Of a DNA stretch of 64,000 nucleotides, positions 53,027 to 62,605 are shown piece after piece. Numbering within the stretch: the first letter of the stretch is position 1; each line of letters starts with the position of its first letter. Origin of the DNA: an uncultured Tenacibaculum sp. GTDB taxonomy: Bacteria > Bacteroidota > Bacteroidia > Flavobacteriales > Flavobacteriaceae. The notes under the pieces were generated by a model that was given only the letters and a program-made list of their open reading frames with translations, did not search any database and was not told the DNA's origin. The translations under genes and the position numbers were made by a program. Location: positions 558,001 through 622,000 of the forward strand of contig NZ_CANMAX010000001.1 in NCBI RefSeq assembly GCF_947495995.1, read 5' to 3'.

Positions 53027-54214
53027 TTAATTTAAAATCGCATCGATTCCTGGTAAAACTCTACCTTCTAAACTTTCTAACATTGCTCCACCTCCAGTAG
53101 ATACATAACTTACCTTATCTGCAAATCCGAATTGTTTTACAGCTGCAACAGAATCTCCTCCTCCAACTAAAGAGAAAGCTCCGTTTTTAGTAGCATTGTC
53201 TATAAAGTTTCCTAAAGCTATTGTTCCTTTTGCAAAACTTTCCATTTCAAAAACACCTAAAGGTCCGTTCCATAAAATCGTTTTACATTGGTTTACCACT
53301 TGCTCAAAATTCTCCAATGATTTCGGACCAGCATCTAATCCTTGCCAGTTATCTGGAATTTCATTTACATCTGAAATTTGAGTTTCTGCATTATTATCAA
53401 AAGCACTAGCAGCAATTACATCAACAGGAATGTGAACTTGTACATTTTTAGCTTTTGCTTTTTCAAGAATCTCTAAAGCTAAATCCATTTTATCATCTTC
53501 GCAGATAGAATCTCCAATTTTTCCACCTTGTGCTTTAACAAATGTGAATGTCATTCCTCCACCGATAATTAAGTGATCTACTTTATCTAAAATATTTTCG
53601 ATTACAGTGATTTTAGAAGAAACTTTTGCTCCACCTAAAACAGCTAATACTGGCTTTTCTGAATTGTTTAATACCTTATCGATACTTTCAATTTCTTTCG
53701 CTAATAAATGTCCGAAGCACTTCTTTTCTGGAAAAAACTGAGCGATTACTGCTGTAGAAGCATGAGCTCTATGTGCTGTACCAAAAGCATCGTTTACATA
53801 AACATCTCCTAATTTTGATAATTGTTCTGCAAAAGCAACATCTCCTGCTTTTTCTTCGCCATGAAAACGTAAGTTTTCTAACAATAAGATTTCACCGCTT
53901 TTTAATTCAGCAACAGCAGCTTCAGCAGCTTCTCCTACGCAATCTTCAACAAACTTTACTTGTACTCCGATTACTTCACTTACTTTATCAACAATATGCT
54001 TTAAAGAAAACGTTGCATCTACTCCTTTTGGACGACCTAAATGCGACATTAACACACAACTTCCTCCGTCTTCTAAAATTTTAATGATTGTTGATTTAGC
54101 TGACTGAATTCTAGTATCGTCTGTTACTTGAAATTCGTCGTTTAATGGCACATTAAAATCTACACGGATTAATGCTTTTTTATCTTCAAAATTAAAATCG
54201 TTGATTGTCTTCAT
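53027..54214 (-). CDS. pgk: Phosphoglycerate kinase
   Basis: 395 residues, standard length. Signature VDFNVPL (19-25) near the N-terminus, [15 protein letters not shown] segment (here [12 protein letters not shown]) for 3-phosphoglycerate, the hinge region, and the nucleotide-binding GGGDSVAAV near 350. The enzyme makes ATP from 1,3-bisphosphoglycerate in glycolysis and runs backwards in gluconeogenesis. It is monocistronic, with a good promoter -7 box 41 bp upstream. The gap between it and the aldo/keto reductase contains repeat copy A. Confidence 0.97.
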   Translation of the reverse strand: MKTINDFNFEDKKALIRVDFNVPLNDEFQVTDDTRIQSAKSTIIKILEDGGSCVLMSHLGRPKGVDATFSLKHIVDKVSEVIGVQVKFVEDCVGEAAEAAVAELKSGEILLLENLRFHGEEKAGDVAFAEQLSKLGDVYVNDAFGTAHRAHASTAVIAQFFPEKKCFGHLLAKEIESIDKVLNNSEKPVLAVLGGAKVSSKITVIENILDKVDHLIIGGGMTFTFVKAQGGKIGDSICEDDKMDLALEILEKAKAKNVQVHIPVDVIAASAFDNNAETQISDVNEIPDNWQGLDAGPKSLENFEQVVNQCKTILWNGPLGVFEMESFAKGTIALGNFIDNATKNGAFSLVGGGDSVAAVKQFGFADKVSYVSTGGGAMLESLEGRVLPGIDAILN

Positions 54215-54254
54215 TTTTTGTTTTTTTAGAAGTTTGCTCTTTTGTTGATTCCAA

Positions 54255-54262
54255 CAAAAATA
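54255..54262 (-). promoter_or_regulatory. Promoter -7 box for pgk
   Basis: On the minus strand TATTTTTG matches the Bacteroidota TAnnTTTG box exactly. The -33 region is T-rich but without TTTG. The box is 41-48 bp upstream of the pgk start. Confidence 0.45.
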
Positions 54263-54351
54263 ATTATTCTAAATTAGAAAAAACGCGATTAAAAAAGCTT
54301 ATTTCTCTAAATTTATAACGAAAACGTTTACTGTAAACCTTCTACTTATTT

Positions 54352-54882
54352 ATGATCACTTTTACAAAAACTTCAAATACTGCTGAACTAAAACAAATCT
54401 TAGCATTACAACAACAAAACTTACCAAAACAACTTACTAAAGAAGAAAAGAAAACACAGGGTTTTGTTACTGTTGAACATGATTTAGAAATACTTGCTAA
54501 AATGCACGATCTTCATCCGCATATTATTGCGAAAGACAATGATAATGTAGTTGGTTATGCACTATCGATGTCTACTTCATTTAAAAATGAAATTCCTGTT
54601 TTACGTCCTATGTTTAATGAAATAAACAAACTTAATATTAATCCGGATTTTATTGTAATGGGACAAGTTTGTGTTGACAAAGCATACAGAGGAAAGGGAA
54701 TTTTTAGAGGTTTGTACAATACAATGGCTACAACTTTTTCTGGTCAGTTTACTAGTATTATCACAGAAATTGATGCTAATAATACTCGATCTTTAAATGC
54801 ACATGAAACTATTGGATTTTCTGATCTTTGTACTTATGAAGCTGGACAACAATTGTGGAAAGTTGTTGTTATGAATATATAA
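54352..54882 (+). CDS. GNAT-family acetyltransferase
   Basis: 176 residues. The core is visible: QVCVDKAYRGKGIFRGLYNTM (about 102-122), in which the R-G-K-G-I loop binds acetyl-CoA, then SIITEIDANNTRSLNAHETIGF, the second half of motif B with the conserved Asn/His-rich region. The N-terminal strand ITFTKTSNTAELKQIL and the middle FIVMGQVCVDK are typical. It probably acetylates a small amine or a protein N-terminus; the substrate is not predictable. It is divergent from pgk. Confidence 0.8.
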   Translation: MITFTKTSNTAELKQILALQQQNLPKQLTKEEKKTQGFVTVEHDLEILAKMHDLHPHIIAKDNDNVVGYALSMSTSFKNEIPVLRPMFNEINKLNINPDFIVMGQVCVDKAYRGKGIFRGLYNTMATTFSGQFTSIITEIDANNTRSLNAHETIGFSDLCTYEAGQQLWKVVVMNI

Positions 54883-54925
54883 ACTACTCTTTACACATTT
54901 TAGAAACTTAAACCCTCTAAAGTTT

Positions 54926-55010
54926 TCAGTTCAAAGACTATTTCTAGATCAAGATTCTTATTGTTGATACGATTTTTCCCATTTCACTCTAAAAAACAAC
55001 TCGATTTAAT
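54926..55010. repeat. Dispersed palindromic repeat, copy B
   Basis: Aligns to copy A (52904-52989) along the length: TCAGTTC, GACTATT, CAAGATTCTTATT, GATAC and CTCTAAAAAA are shared, and the end is CTCGATT. Copy A has cleaner terminal inversion; here the first arm is eroded (TCAAAG in place of TCGAGA). Confidence 0.55.
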
Positions 55011-55109
55011 AAAATTTTGCTTCAAAAATACAAAGGGTTTAATCTATTAGTTTTGAAAACAAAGTGGAATAATTTTTGATCCAAAAATGGTTCAATAAAA
55101 TCTTAAGCT

Positions 55110-55709
55110 ATGAAAATATATATATTATCACTATTTCTAATATCACTATCTATTTACAACTATGCCTGTAGCTGTAACAATATTCCATTTAAGGACGCTG
55201 TTGAATGGGCAGATGAAATTTTCATTGGTCGTTTGATTGAAATTAAAGAAGTAGAATATGAAATTAGTGAATTAAATGCTGGTGAAAAATATACTAGATT
55301 ATGGTATGCTAAATTTGAAATCACAAAAAAATGGAAAGGGTCTAGTAAAAAATATATTAAAGTATATCAACCTTCAACTAGTTGTGATTTTGGTTTTAAC
55401 TCACTAAATAAACATTATTTGGTATACACTAAAAAAGAAGAGGTTTTTAAGTTTTTTAATACAGAGAATGAAATATCAAGATACACAACTTGGATGTGTG
55501 CTAGAAATAGAGAATACGAATTTGTGAATGAACCAAAGGATAGTGATTATTTTAAACTGAATAAAAAATTCCCAAACACTATTGAATTAGTTGACAACAC
55601 TCCTTTGCATTGGAAATTACCGCTTTTGGGAGTATTAATTTTTATCTCTGGTTTATTTATTGGAAGGAAAATAAAATCATTAGCTACTATAACACAAAGA
55701 AATCAATAG
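55110..55709 (+). CDS. NTR/TIMP-like secreted protein with C-terminal membrane anchor
   Basis: 199 residues. A signal sequence ends near residue 19 and is followed immediately by Cys-Ser-Cys (20-22). The next region (about 25-130) shows the netrin/TIMP-like OB-fold pattern DEIFIGRLIEIKEVEYEI ... ARFEITKKWKGSSKKYIKVYQ (here AKFEITKKWKG), with a later pair of Cys in STSCDFGF and WMCARN. A C-terminal transmembrane helix (about 169-188) and a basic tail follow. The domain is probably extracytoplasmic. The stop codon sits inside a terminator stem. Function unknown. Confidence 0.65.
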   Translation: MKIYILSLFLISLSIYNYACSCNNIPFKDAVEWADEIFIGRLIEIKEVEYEISELNAGEKYTRLWYAKFEITKKWKGSSKKYIKVYQPSTSCDFGFNSLNKHYLVYTKKEEVFKFFNTENEISRYTTWMCARNREYEFVNEPKDSDYFKLNKKFPNTIELVDNTPLHWKLPLLGVLIFISGLFIGRKIKSLATITQRNQ

Positions 55710-55740
55710 CATTTTTTCAAACGCTATTGATTTGTATTTT
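55700..55740 (+). terminator. Intrinsic terminator overlapping the NTR-like gene's stop
   Basis: AAATCAATAGC (55700-55710) pairs with GCTATTGATTT (55723-55733) over 11 bp, followed by GTATTTT. The stop codon TAG (55707-55709) is within the left arm. It also lies just downstream of the convergent GG-leader peptide gene and may serve both. Confidence 0.75.
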
Positions 55741-55742
55741 AG

Positions 55743-55946
55743 TTAATTACAAGAACCTACACTAGCAATACAAACTGATCGTATACATGAAAATATTGTT
55801 ATACATCCACTTCCATCATCTTCTTTATCTTCTATAAGACGATAACAGTGATCAGGTGATAAACAAAATGTTTCAAGACCTCCATTAATTGTTTTTTGTT
55901 CTTTTTTACTTAGAGTTTTCCAGTTTTTGAAATTTTTTTTCAACAT
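55743..55946 (-). CDS. GG-leader Cys-rich peptide (bacteriocin-type signal), second copy type
   Basis: 67 residues. The leader MLKKNFKNWKTLSKKEQKTINGG is a strong match to the bacteriocin-type double-glycine motif (LSKKEQK-x-INGG), with cleavage expected after Gly at residue 23. The released peptide of about 44 residues has six Cys (FCLSPDHC, GCITIFSC, VCIASVGSC), Asp/Glu-rich middle EDKEDDGSG and a hydrophobic tail, suggesting two or three disulfides. It is unrelated in core sequence to the GG-leader peptide at 39.5 kb. No maturation or export genes are adjacent; the LRR and NTR-like genes flank it. Precursor status is well supported, activity unknown. Confidence 0.75.
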   Translation of the reverse strand: MLKKNFKNWKTLSKKEQKTINGGLETFCLSPDHCYRLIEDKEDDGSGCITIFSCIRSVCIASVGSCN

Positions 55947-56193
55947 GATTTTAATATTTATTGGTTAATAATAGTTTAAGTTGTATTGATAAAAATCTGC
56001 TACAGGACTAACTCTAGAAATACTTTAGAGTAAATCGTTTTTAATTAAAAAAAGAGAATAGAACATAGCAAAATTTTATCTCTAGCAACTTTATGATTAA
56101 GTCTTTTTCTTTATAACTTAATTCGTATCTAAGCTATGACATTTCAATAAATATTGTGCAATTAATTATGTTAAAAAAGACTGTTCTTAAACT
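55947..56193. other. Intergenic region upstream of the second GG-leader peptide
   Basis: This is the first ~247 bp of the 325-bp gap up to 56271. It holds the peptide's leader (minus strand), an ACTCTA/TAGAGT inverted repeat (56011-56031), and TTTTTAATTA (56038-56047), also found at 39885-39894 before the other peptide. I see no other gene. Confidence 0.3.
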
Positions 56194-56247
56194 AAAAAAT
56201 GCCTTTTCGAGGTTTATAAAAATATAAATGATCCTCAAAAAGACATT
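56194..56247 (-). terminator. Intrinsic terminator after the LRR gene
   Basis: On the minus strand AATGTCTTTTTGAGG and CCTCGAAAAGGCATT pair over 15 bp (arms at 56233-56247 and 56198-56212) with two G-U pairs, then TTTTTT. It starts 25 bp after the LRR stop. The plus-strand reading has mismatches, so it is directional. Confidence 0.75.
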
Positions 56248-56271
56248 GTTTACTAAAAATAGATTTATAGG

Positions 56272-58653
56272 TTATTTTTTAATAAAACGTTTTATACCTA
56301 CTTTATCTTCATCTGTTACTATTTTCAACATGTAAAATCCGAAAGCTAATCGACCAACATTACATGATTTTGTATTCTTAACATTTAGTATCTCTGTTCC
56401 CTGCATGTCATAAATCGTTAAAGATTTAATTTCTTTATCTGATTTTATATTTAGTGTATTAAGAACAGGATTTGGAGCAATTTCTGTATTCATTAAAACA
56501 AATTCATCATTCGATGCTGTAGCTCTACAATTTTCATTGAATGTTGCTGTATTATCTTTTATTGCTCCCCAATCGGTATCACTTACTACTTTGTTATCTA
56601 CTTGAATACACATTAAATCTGGATTCGAAGTAAAGTCTGTTAATGCAGCATCAATCTTAGTATTGCTTCCATTTTTTATATCCACAGAAGTTAATTTGTT
56701 ATCATTTGCGTACACACTATAAAGTTCTGAGTTTTCAGATAAATCAAGATTGATTAATTCGTTATTAGATACATCTAAAACCTCTAATCCTAAGTTTGAA
56801 GAAACATCTATAATCAACAAATCATTTGAATTAAGGTATAACTTTTTCAATACTGTAGCGTCAGTTGTATTAATGCTTCTTAATCTATTATTATTCAGAT
56901 TTAAATACGTTAGATCAGTATTGTTATTTAAACCTATAGTAAGTATTTCATTATCTTGAAGTTTTGCTTCTTTGATTTTACTGTTTGATAAGTTTAAATT
57001 TTCAAGACTATTATTTGATGCATCTAAATATTCTAAATTATCGTGAACAGACAGAAATTCCATTGTATTATTAGAAACGTTTAATGTCTTTAATTTGTCG
57101 TTTCTAGATACATTTAAAACCCTTATTTTATTGTTACCAACATTTATTTCTTCTAATTCATTTCCTAAGAAAATATTAGCTATTTCATTATCGGACGCAT
57201 TTAACTTTTTTAGCTCCCTATTTCCTGTTAGAGATAAAAGTTCTAGCTTATTATTTTGAATTTGTAATTCTTTTAAAGCTTCAAAACGTTCTATTCCTCT
57301 TATATCTTTAATATCTCTATTTGAAAGATCAAGAAACTCTACATTTTCAACATTTCGAATTAAAGCCGTTCCGTTGATTTCTCCAGCGTCTAAATTCAAA
57401 TCGATTAAAGCTTGTTCGAAATTCTCATCTCTAATTACAATAACACTACTGCTACAAAATCTATCATAACTTGCGATATCGTCTTTAAAATCTGTCCAGT
57501 TTGCATTACTATAATCTTCATCATCAACCTCGATACAGGTTAATGCTGGATTGTTTTTAAAACTAGAACCAGCAAAACCAGTTAAAAAGTTTGTATTGTT
57601 TCCGTTTTTTAAATTTAAATCTAACAGCTGATTATCATCTGCACTTACGTAATACAATTCTCTGTTTCGATTTAAGGCAAGATCAGTTAACAAATTTCCA
57701 TCGATAGTAAGCACTTCTAAATCTGTATTACTACTTAGATTAACTTCTTTCAACTTGTTATAAGCTAAACTAATCACTTTTAATCGATTATTTGCTGATA
57801 GAATTATCGCTTCGATATTATTTTCATTTGCATACAACGATTCTAAATTAGACTGTACTAGTATATTTAATGCATTTAGTTCGTTATTACTAACATCTAA
57901 ATTAATTAAAAGGGGACTTCCAGATACATCTAACTCTGTGAGCTTATTATTTTTTAAATACAATTTTTCTAACTGAAGATTAAGGCGTAAACCTATTGTA
58001 GTAAGATCGTTATCTCCAATACTTATTTCTTTTAATAAGCGGTTATTTGTTAAATCGACAGTTGTGAATGAATTTTTGGTAGCATCAAATATTTCTAAAA
58101 GTGTATTTCTACTTAAATCTATTGTAGTTATTTGATTGTTATCAATCTCCAGTATTTTTAACTGACTATTTTTAGTAATATCAATAACGGTTAACATGTT
58201 GTCTGAAACTTTTAAACTTTCAAGAAGAATACTTCTAGAAACATCTAAAAGATTTAGTTTGTTTTTAACAACATTTACTTCTTTTAAAAGAACATTGTTG
58301 GTTAGTACTATTTCTTCTAATGAATTTCCTTTGAGATTTAAAGTTTCTAAAGTTATGATTGAAGCCAAATTAATGGCCTCGATATCATTTCCCTGAGCTT
58401 CAAGTTTTTTTAATGAAGTAAAACCTTCGATACCTGTTAAATCTTTAATATCGCTAAACGATATATCTAAATTTTCTACTCGATTAATGTTTGCTGTAGG
58501 CACAACATTATCCAAATCTCCAGAATCTAAACCAAGAGCAATTAAAGCTCTTTCGAAGTTATCATCTGGTACAATTGTGTTTTGAGAAAATGCAAAATTA
58601 GTACTCATGCAGAGTAGCAAAAATTGTAATAGTGGTTGTAAATTAGTTTTCAT
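56272..58653 (-). CDS. Secreted leucine-rich-repeat protein with type IX sorting domain
   Basis: 793 residues. A signal peptide ends at about residue 23 (FAFSQ). Two similar modules follow. Each opens with a D(D/E)NFE(R/Q)AL element, then 'VENLDIS'/'VEFLDLS', then about 21-residue LRRs, and ends with a Cys-x27 region (LTCIEVDDED ... RFC and LMCIQVDNKV ... ENC). Module one is about 25-405, module two about 408-705. The C-terminal type IX type-A sorting domain is about 715-793: TEIAPNPVLNTLNIKSD, LTIYDMQGTEIL and FGFYMLKIVTDEDKVGIKRFIKK. It would be exported through SprA and anchored at the surface. Ligand unknown; adhesion or recognition is inferred. Confidence 0.9.
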   Translation of the reverse strand: MKTNLQPLLQFLLLCMSTNFAFSQNTIVPDDNFERALIALGLDSGDLDNVVPTANINRVENLDISFSDIKDLTGIEGFTSLKKLEAQGNDIEAINLASIITLETLNLKGNSLEEIVLTNNVLLKEVNVVKNKLNLLDVSRSILLESLKVSDNMLTVIDITKNSQLKILEIDNNQITTIDLSRNTLLEIFDATKNSFTTVDLTNNRLLKEISIGDNDLTTIGLRLNLQLEKLYLKNNKLTELDVSGSPLLINLDVSNNELNALNILVQSNLESLYANENNIEAIILSANNRLKVISLAYNKLKEVNLSSNTDLEVLTIDGNLLTDLALNRNRELYYVSADDNQLLDLNLKNGNNTNFLTGFAGSSFKNNPALTCIEVDDEDYSNANWTDFKDDIASYDRFCSSSVIVIRDENFEQALIDLNLDAGEINGTALIRNVENVEFLDLSNRDIKDIRGIERFEALKELQIQNNKLELLSLTGNRELKKLNASDNEIANIFLGNELEEINVGNNKIRVLNVSRNDKLKTLNVSNNTMEFLSVHDNLEYLDASNNSLENLNLSNSKIKEAKLQDNEILTIGLNNNTDLTYLNLNNNRLRSINTTDATVLKKLYLNSNDLLIIDVSSNLGLEVLDVSNNELINLDLSENSELYSVYANDNKLTSVDIKNGSNTKIDAALTDFTSNPDLMCIQVDNKVVSDTDWGAIKDNTATFNENCRATASNDEFVLMNTEIAPNPVLNTLNIKSDKEIKSLTIYDMQGTEILNVKNTKSCNVGRLAFGFYMLKIVTDEDKVGIKRFIKK

Positions 58654-58911
58654 CTTTCTGTTTCTGTTTTCTATTTTTCTGAGGCTAAAAGTAGCTTAGA
58701 AAGTCTTAAGAAAATCTTAAAAAAAACATAAGAAATTTGACTTGATTAAATTTACAAAACCCTATAAAAACCCTAGGTTTATAGCGAAAATTGGCACTGT
58801 TTTATTTTCGTTTTGACTATCAGTTTTTTGTCCGTTTTTTTTAACAAATTTTGAAATTAATTTTTCGTAAAAAGTGTACTTAAATGTTTACGTTAAAAAA
58901 TTGTTACGTAC

Positions 58912-61662
58912 TTAAAAAGGAAGTTCAGAAGGTTCTAAAAATGATATTTCTGGATTATAAATCTCTTGAATTAACTTTTTAACTTGATCGATAAACGAAT
59001 CTATTCTATCTAAAGAAACATTATTGTCTTGTCCACGATACTTTTCAGAGAAGTTTAATTTCATAAATCCAGATTTCAATCTTTTAAAAGAAATGATTCC
59101 AGCTTCTATTTGAAGTTCAGCTGTAGGATTATTTTGCGTATACATAAACGCATACAACAATACTTGAATCGCTTTGCTATATTTAAAATCTATAACGGCT
59201 GTTATATCAGAAATTTTCAAATCTGAAGCATTTACAACACCAGTTTTATAATCAATAATACGAGTTACTCCGTTAAGTTGATCTACACGATCTACTTGTC
59301 CGTGAATTTTAATCGGATAATCGATTCCGTCTACATTAAAAAACGCTTCGTAATCTTTTTCTACTTCAACAATTTTTAGAGCATTATTTGTATCAGAAAG
59401 TAATGTGATTTCTTGATCTAAAAAGTTTTGTACAAAACGAACAGCAACTTCAAAAATCAATCTGTTTTTTCCAGTAGTAATATCTCCGTTTTTAAAATAT
59501 TCTGCGAAGAAATGTTCTACCAATTCAGAAACCTTCTTCTTCATCACAGACACATCATTTTTCACAATAAACTTTCCTACAAAAGGTTCGTATAAAACAC
59601 GTAATGTTTCGTGAACAACAGTTCCTAAAGTATTAAATGCAACTTCTTCTTCGATATCATCAAACTCTCTGATTTTTAAAACTTTTTGCTGATAAAAAGC
59701 AACCGGATTATACAAATAATTGGTCAAAGCAGAAGGAGAAATTCCTTTAGTTGCTAATTCTTTTAATCGTTCAAGAATCGCTTCATTTTTATGAACTTCT
59801 AATTGTTCAGTGGTTTGTTGTGTAACTTTCGGACTTATAAATGTGTGTTTTACGTTATCTTTTAACAACTCTAATTGTGTTAAAAAACGGCTCTTCTCTC
59901 CTCCTCCATACGAATCACTTTCTGTATTATAAATCAAATAAATATTTTCTGCTCTTTGAATCAGTCTGAAAAAGTGATACGAGAAAATTGCATCTTTTTC
60001 TTTATAACTAGGCAAACCGTAATGCACTTTTGCATCAAAAGGAATAAATGACGTTTGTTTGCTAGACGCAGGAAAAACGCCTTCGTTTACCGAAGTAATA
60101 ATTACATTTTTAAAATCTAACAGACGCGTTTCTAACATTCCCATTAGCTGTAAACCTTGTAACGGTTCCCCTTGGAAAGATAAACTTTCAGAAGAAATGA
60201 GCTGTTTAAAAAACTGATATAAAACCTTTAGATCTGAAAAATAACCAAACTCTAATTGTAAGTTTTGTAACTGATTAAAAGCGGTATAGTATCGAAATAA
60301 GAATTCTTTTTCTAATCCTTCAACTTTATCTTTTAAATGATCTATAAATCGAACAATTCTTTGTAAAAAAGCATCTACTGTTTTAAACTCAGAAAATAAA
60401 TCGGAAATCAAATCTCGTTTTGTTTCGTCTATATTTTTAAGAAAACTTTCGATGTAAGTTTTAGAAACAAAAGTTCGGTTTTCAGTAAAAATTGCACCTA
60501 TAATTTGCTCGGAAACAACTTCATTCTCTGTAGTTAGTATTTTATAAACAAAAGGTTCTTTTAACAGTTTTACTACTTCTTTGTAATAAAATTGTTGTGC
60601 ATCTTTTTTCTGAAGTCTTTCTTGTGTGATGAACAGTTGAAACAACGACAAAAACAAACTTGTTGACGGCATATCTTTTAACGGATATCCCATCGTTATA
60701 TTCACTGAATTTACATTCTGTGGTAACGAGTTTAAGGTAATTGGCAATTGTGATTCTTCGGCTAAAACTAAGGCTGTATTTTCATGACTAGAGAATTGCG
60801 ATAATAATTCTCCTGCATACTTCATTTGCGTTACATTTTTAGAAGCTCCGATTAATTCGATATTCTTCGGTTGCGAAAACCAATTCCCGATCGTTTTTAT
60901 TTCATTTGTTTGATAATATTTCCACCTGGTCTTATACTTTCTGATAAATGCACCTGCTTGATGATTCGAATACAAAAACGTTTCATCAATATCCCAATAC
61001 ACTTCGGTATTTCCTTCCAACAACATTTGTTTTATCATGAATTCTTCTGCTTTGTTTAAAGCATTAAATCCAATAAAAAAGAACTTTCTATCTCCTGAGT
61101 TTTGTAAAAACCCTTCCAGTTTTTCAGTTGCTTCTCTGTACAAACATCCTTGATATCCGATTTTATTTTCAATCAGATATTCATAGAAAAAATTATAGTA
61201 TTCGTTTAATTTTTCGGTAAATGCAAAGTGATCTTTTATTAATTCAGTTTCTTGAAAAGTACCTTTTACCGACCATTTTTTTAAACGTTCTACATCTCGA
61301 ATGTATACGAACACTTCTTTCGTATTTACTAAATGTTGATCAATCTCATTAAAATCTTGCAGTACCGTAAAAGCCCAAGAAGCAAAAACATCAAACGTAT
61401 CTGGTTTCTCTTCAACTTTCTTGTAAATCTGATAGAAATAAAACAGTAATTGTATTGAATCTACTTTACGAATTCCAGACACTTCTTCTGTAAACTCTTC
61501 AATATTCAATATTTCAGGAAAAAAACCTTTTACTTGCGCATCTTTTAGTGCTTGCTTTACAAAAACTCCAGCACGATTCGATGGCAATACAAAAGTTACA
61601 TCTTGAAAAGATTGTGTCGTTTTTAAGATGTCTTGAATTGTTTCCTGAATAAATGTTTGCAT
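58912..61662 (-). CDS. PD-(D/E)XK nuclease family protein, AddB-like
   Basis: 916 residues. The N-terminal half resembles an inactivated helicase (NITMGYPLKDMPSTSLF, typical of the AddB/RexB fold), and the C-terminal quarter has a PD-(D/E)XK nuclease with GQVDRVDQLNGVTRIIDYKTG, where the Asp and the IDYKTG Lys are catalytic. The 4Fe-4S staple cysteines of AddB in Bacillus are absent: I see only one Cys in the whole protein. The Bacteroidota version generally lacks them as far as I recall. The partner AddA (UvrD-like) is not in the window. It would process double-strand ends for recombination. It ends 258 bp before the LRR gene start. Confidence 0.8.
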   Translation of the reverse strand: MQTFIQETIQDILKTTQSFQDVTFVLPSNRAGVFVKQALKDAQVKGFFPEILNIEEFTEEVSGIRKVDSIQLLFYFYQIYKKVEEKPDTFDVFASWAFTVLQDFNEIDQHLVNTKEVFVYIRDVERLKKWSVKGTFQETELIKDHFAFTEKLNEYYNFFYEYLIENKIGYQGCLYREATEKLEGFLQNSGDRKFFFIGFNALNKAEEFMIKQMLLEGNTEVYWDIDETFLYSNHQAGAFIRKYKTRWKYYQTNEIKTIGNWFSQPKNIELIGASKNVTQMKYAGELLSQFSSHENTALVLAEESQLPITLNSLPQNVNSVNITMGYPLKDMPSTSLFLSLFQLFITQERLQKKDAQQFYYKEVVKLLKEPFVYKILTTENEVVSEQIIGAIFTENRTFVSKTYIESFLKNIDETKRDLISDLFSEFKTVDAFLQRIVRFIDHLKDKVEGLEKEFLFRYYTAFNQLQNLQLEFGYFSDLKVLYQFFKQLISSESLSFQGEPLQGLQLMGMLETRLLDFKNVIITSVNEGVFPASSKQTSFIPFDAKVHYGLPSYKEKDAIFSYHFFRLIQRAENIYLIYNTESDSYGGGEKSRFLTQLELLKDNVKHTFISPKVTQQTTEQLEVHKNEAILERLKELATKGISPSALTNYLYNPVAFYQQKVLKIREFDDIEEEVAFNTLGTVVHETLRVLYEPFVGKFIVKNDVSVMKKKVSELVEHFFAEYFKNGDITTGKNRLIFEVAVRFVQNFLDQEITLLSDTNNALKIVEVEKDYEAFFNVDGIDYPIKIHGQVDRVDQLNGVTRIIDYKTGVVNASDLKISDITAVIDFKYSKAIQVLLYAFMYTQNNPTAELQIEAGIISFKRLKSGFMKLNFSEKYRGQDNNVSLDRIDSFIDQVKKLIQEIYNPEISFLEPSELPF

Positions 61663-61759
61663 TTATTTTATTTCTATTTAAATCTTTAAATTGAGAATAC
61701 AAAGTTAAGTCAATAATGTTATTCTTAAGAACACAGAGATAACATGGTAACTGGATAGA

Positions 61760-61790
61760 TTTCTAAAGTACAATAATTATGTTATTTTTG
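61760..61790 (+). promoter_or_regulatory. Promoter for the nitrilase-family gene
   Basis: TTTC (61760-61763), 19 bases and TATTTTTG (61783-61790). The second box is an exact TAnnTTTG; the first has one mismatch to TTTG. The expected start is near 61797, giving a leader of about ten bases before the ATG at 61808. Confidence 0.55.
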
Positions 61791-61807
61791 ATTTCAACTG
61801 AATAAAA

Positions 61808-62584
61808 ATGAATACACTATCTGTTTCTTTATTGCAATCTGATTTAGTTTGGGAAAATCCGACTAAAAATTTAGAAAACTTCACAAAGAAAATAAATCAT
61901 ATTTCTTATGCTGTAGATCTTATCGTGTTACCTGAAATGTTTACCACCGGTTTTTCTATGAATGCTAGCAATTTGGCTGAAAAAATGGATGGTACTTCTG
62001 TACAATGGATGCAAAAAACAGCTATAGAAAAAAATGCCGCTATAATTGGAAGTATTATTATTGAAGAAAATGATGCCTTTTTTAATCGTTTGTTGTTTGT
62101 TTTTCCTTCAGGTGAAATTCAGTATTATGATAAAAAACATACGTTTACTCTAGCTAAAGAACACGAAACGTATACTTCGGGAACTCAAAAGTTAATTGTG
62201 GAATACAAAGGGTGGAAAATTTGTCCGCTTATCTGTTACGATTTACGTTTTCCTGTTTGGGCTAGAAACGTAGAAGATTATGATTTACTTCTATATACTG
62301 CGAGTTGGCCTAAAAAACGAATTAACGCTTGGGATGCATTATTAAAAGCTAGAGCAATTGAAAACATGAGTTTTACCATTGGTGTAAACAGAATTGGCTT
62401 AGATGGCAATGATTATGAATACGTTGGTCATTCTGCTGTTTATGATTGCTTAGGGAATTGTTTGTCTGAAGAAAATAATGAGTTAGAAAATACAATTACA
62501 TTGAAACTTCAAAAAAATGAACAAGAAACTGTTCGAGAAAAGCTTGGCTTTTTAAAAGACCGAGATGTATTTACAATACAATAA
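61808..62584 (+). CDS. Nitrilase-family amidohydrolase, omega-amidase-like
   Basis: 258 residues. The catalytic triad is visible: Glu43 (LPEMFTTGFS), Lys110 (DKKHTF) and Cys143 (LICYDLRFPVWARN). The RFPVWARN pattern and the length match YafV/omega-amidase proteins that hydrolyse alpha-ketoglutaramate to alpha-ketoglutarate. The function may be repair of glutamine-transamination by-products. The gene has its own promoter and is followed by two or three short envelope genes with small gaps. Specificity is inferred from the family. Confidence 0.85.
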   Translation: MNTLSVSLLQSDLVWENPTKNLENFTKKINHISYAVDLIVLPEMFTTGFSMNASNLAEKMDGTSVQWMQKTAIEKNAAIIGSIIIEENDAFFNRLLFVFPSGEIQYYDKKHTFTLAKEHETYTSGTQKLIVEYKGWKICPLICYDLRFPVWARNVEDYDLLLYTASWPKKRINAWDALLKARAIENMSFTIGVNRIGLDGNDYEYVGHSAVYDCLGNCLSEENNELENTITLKLQKNEQETVREKLGFLKDRDVFTIQ

Positions 62585-62605
62585 TCAACCAACTATACTC
62601 AAATT

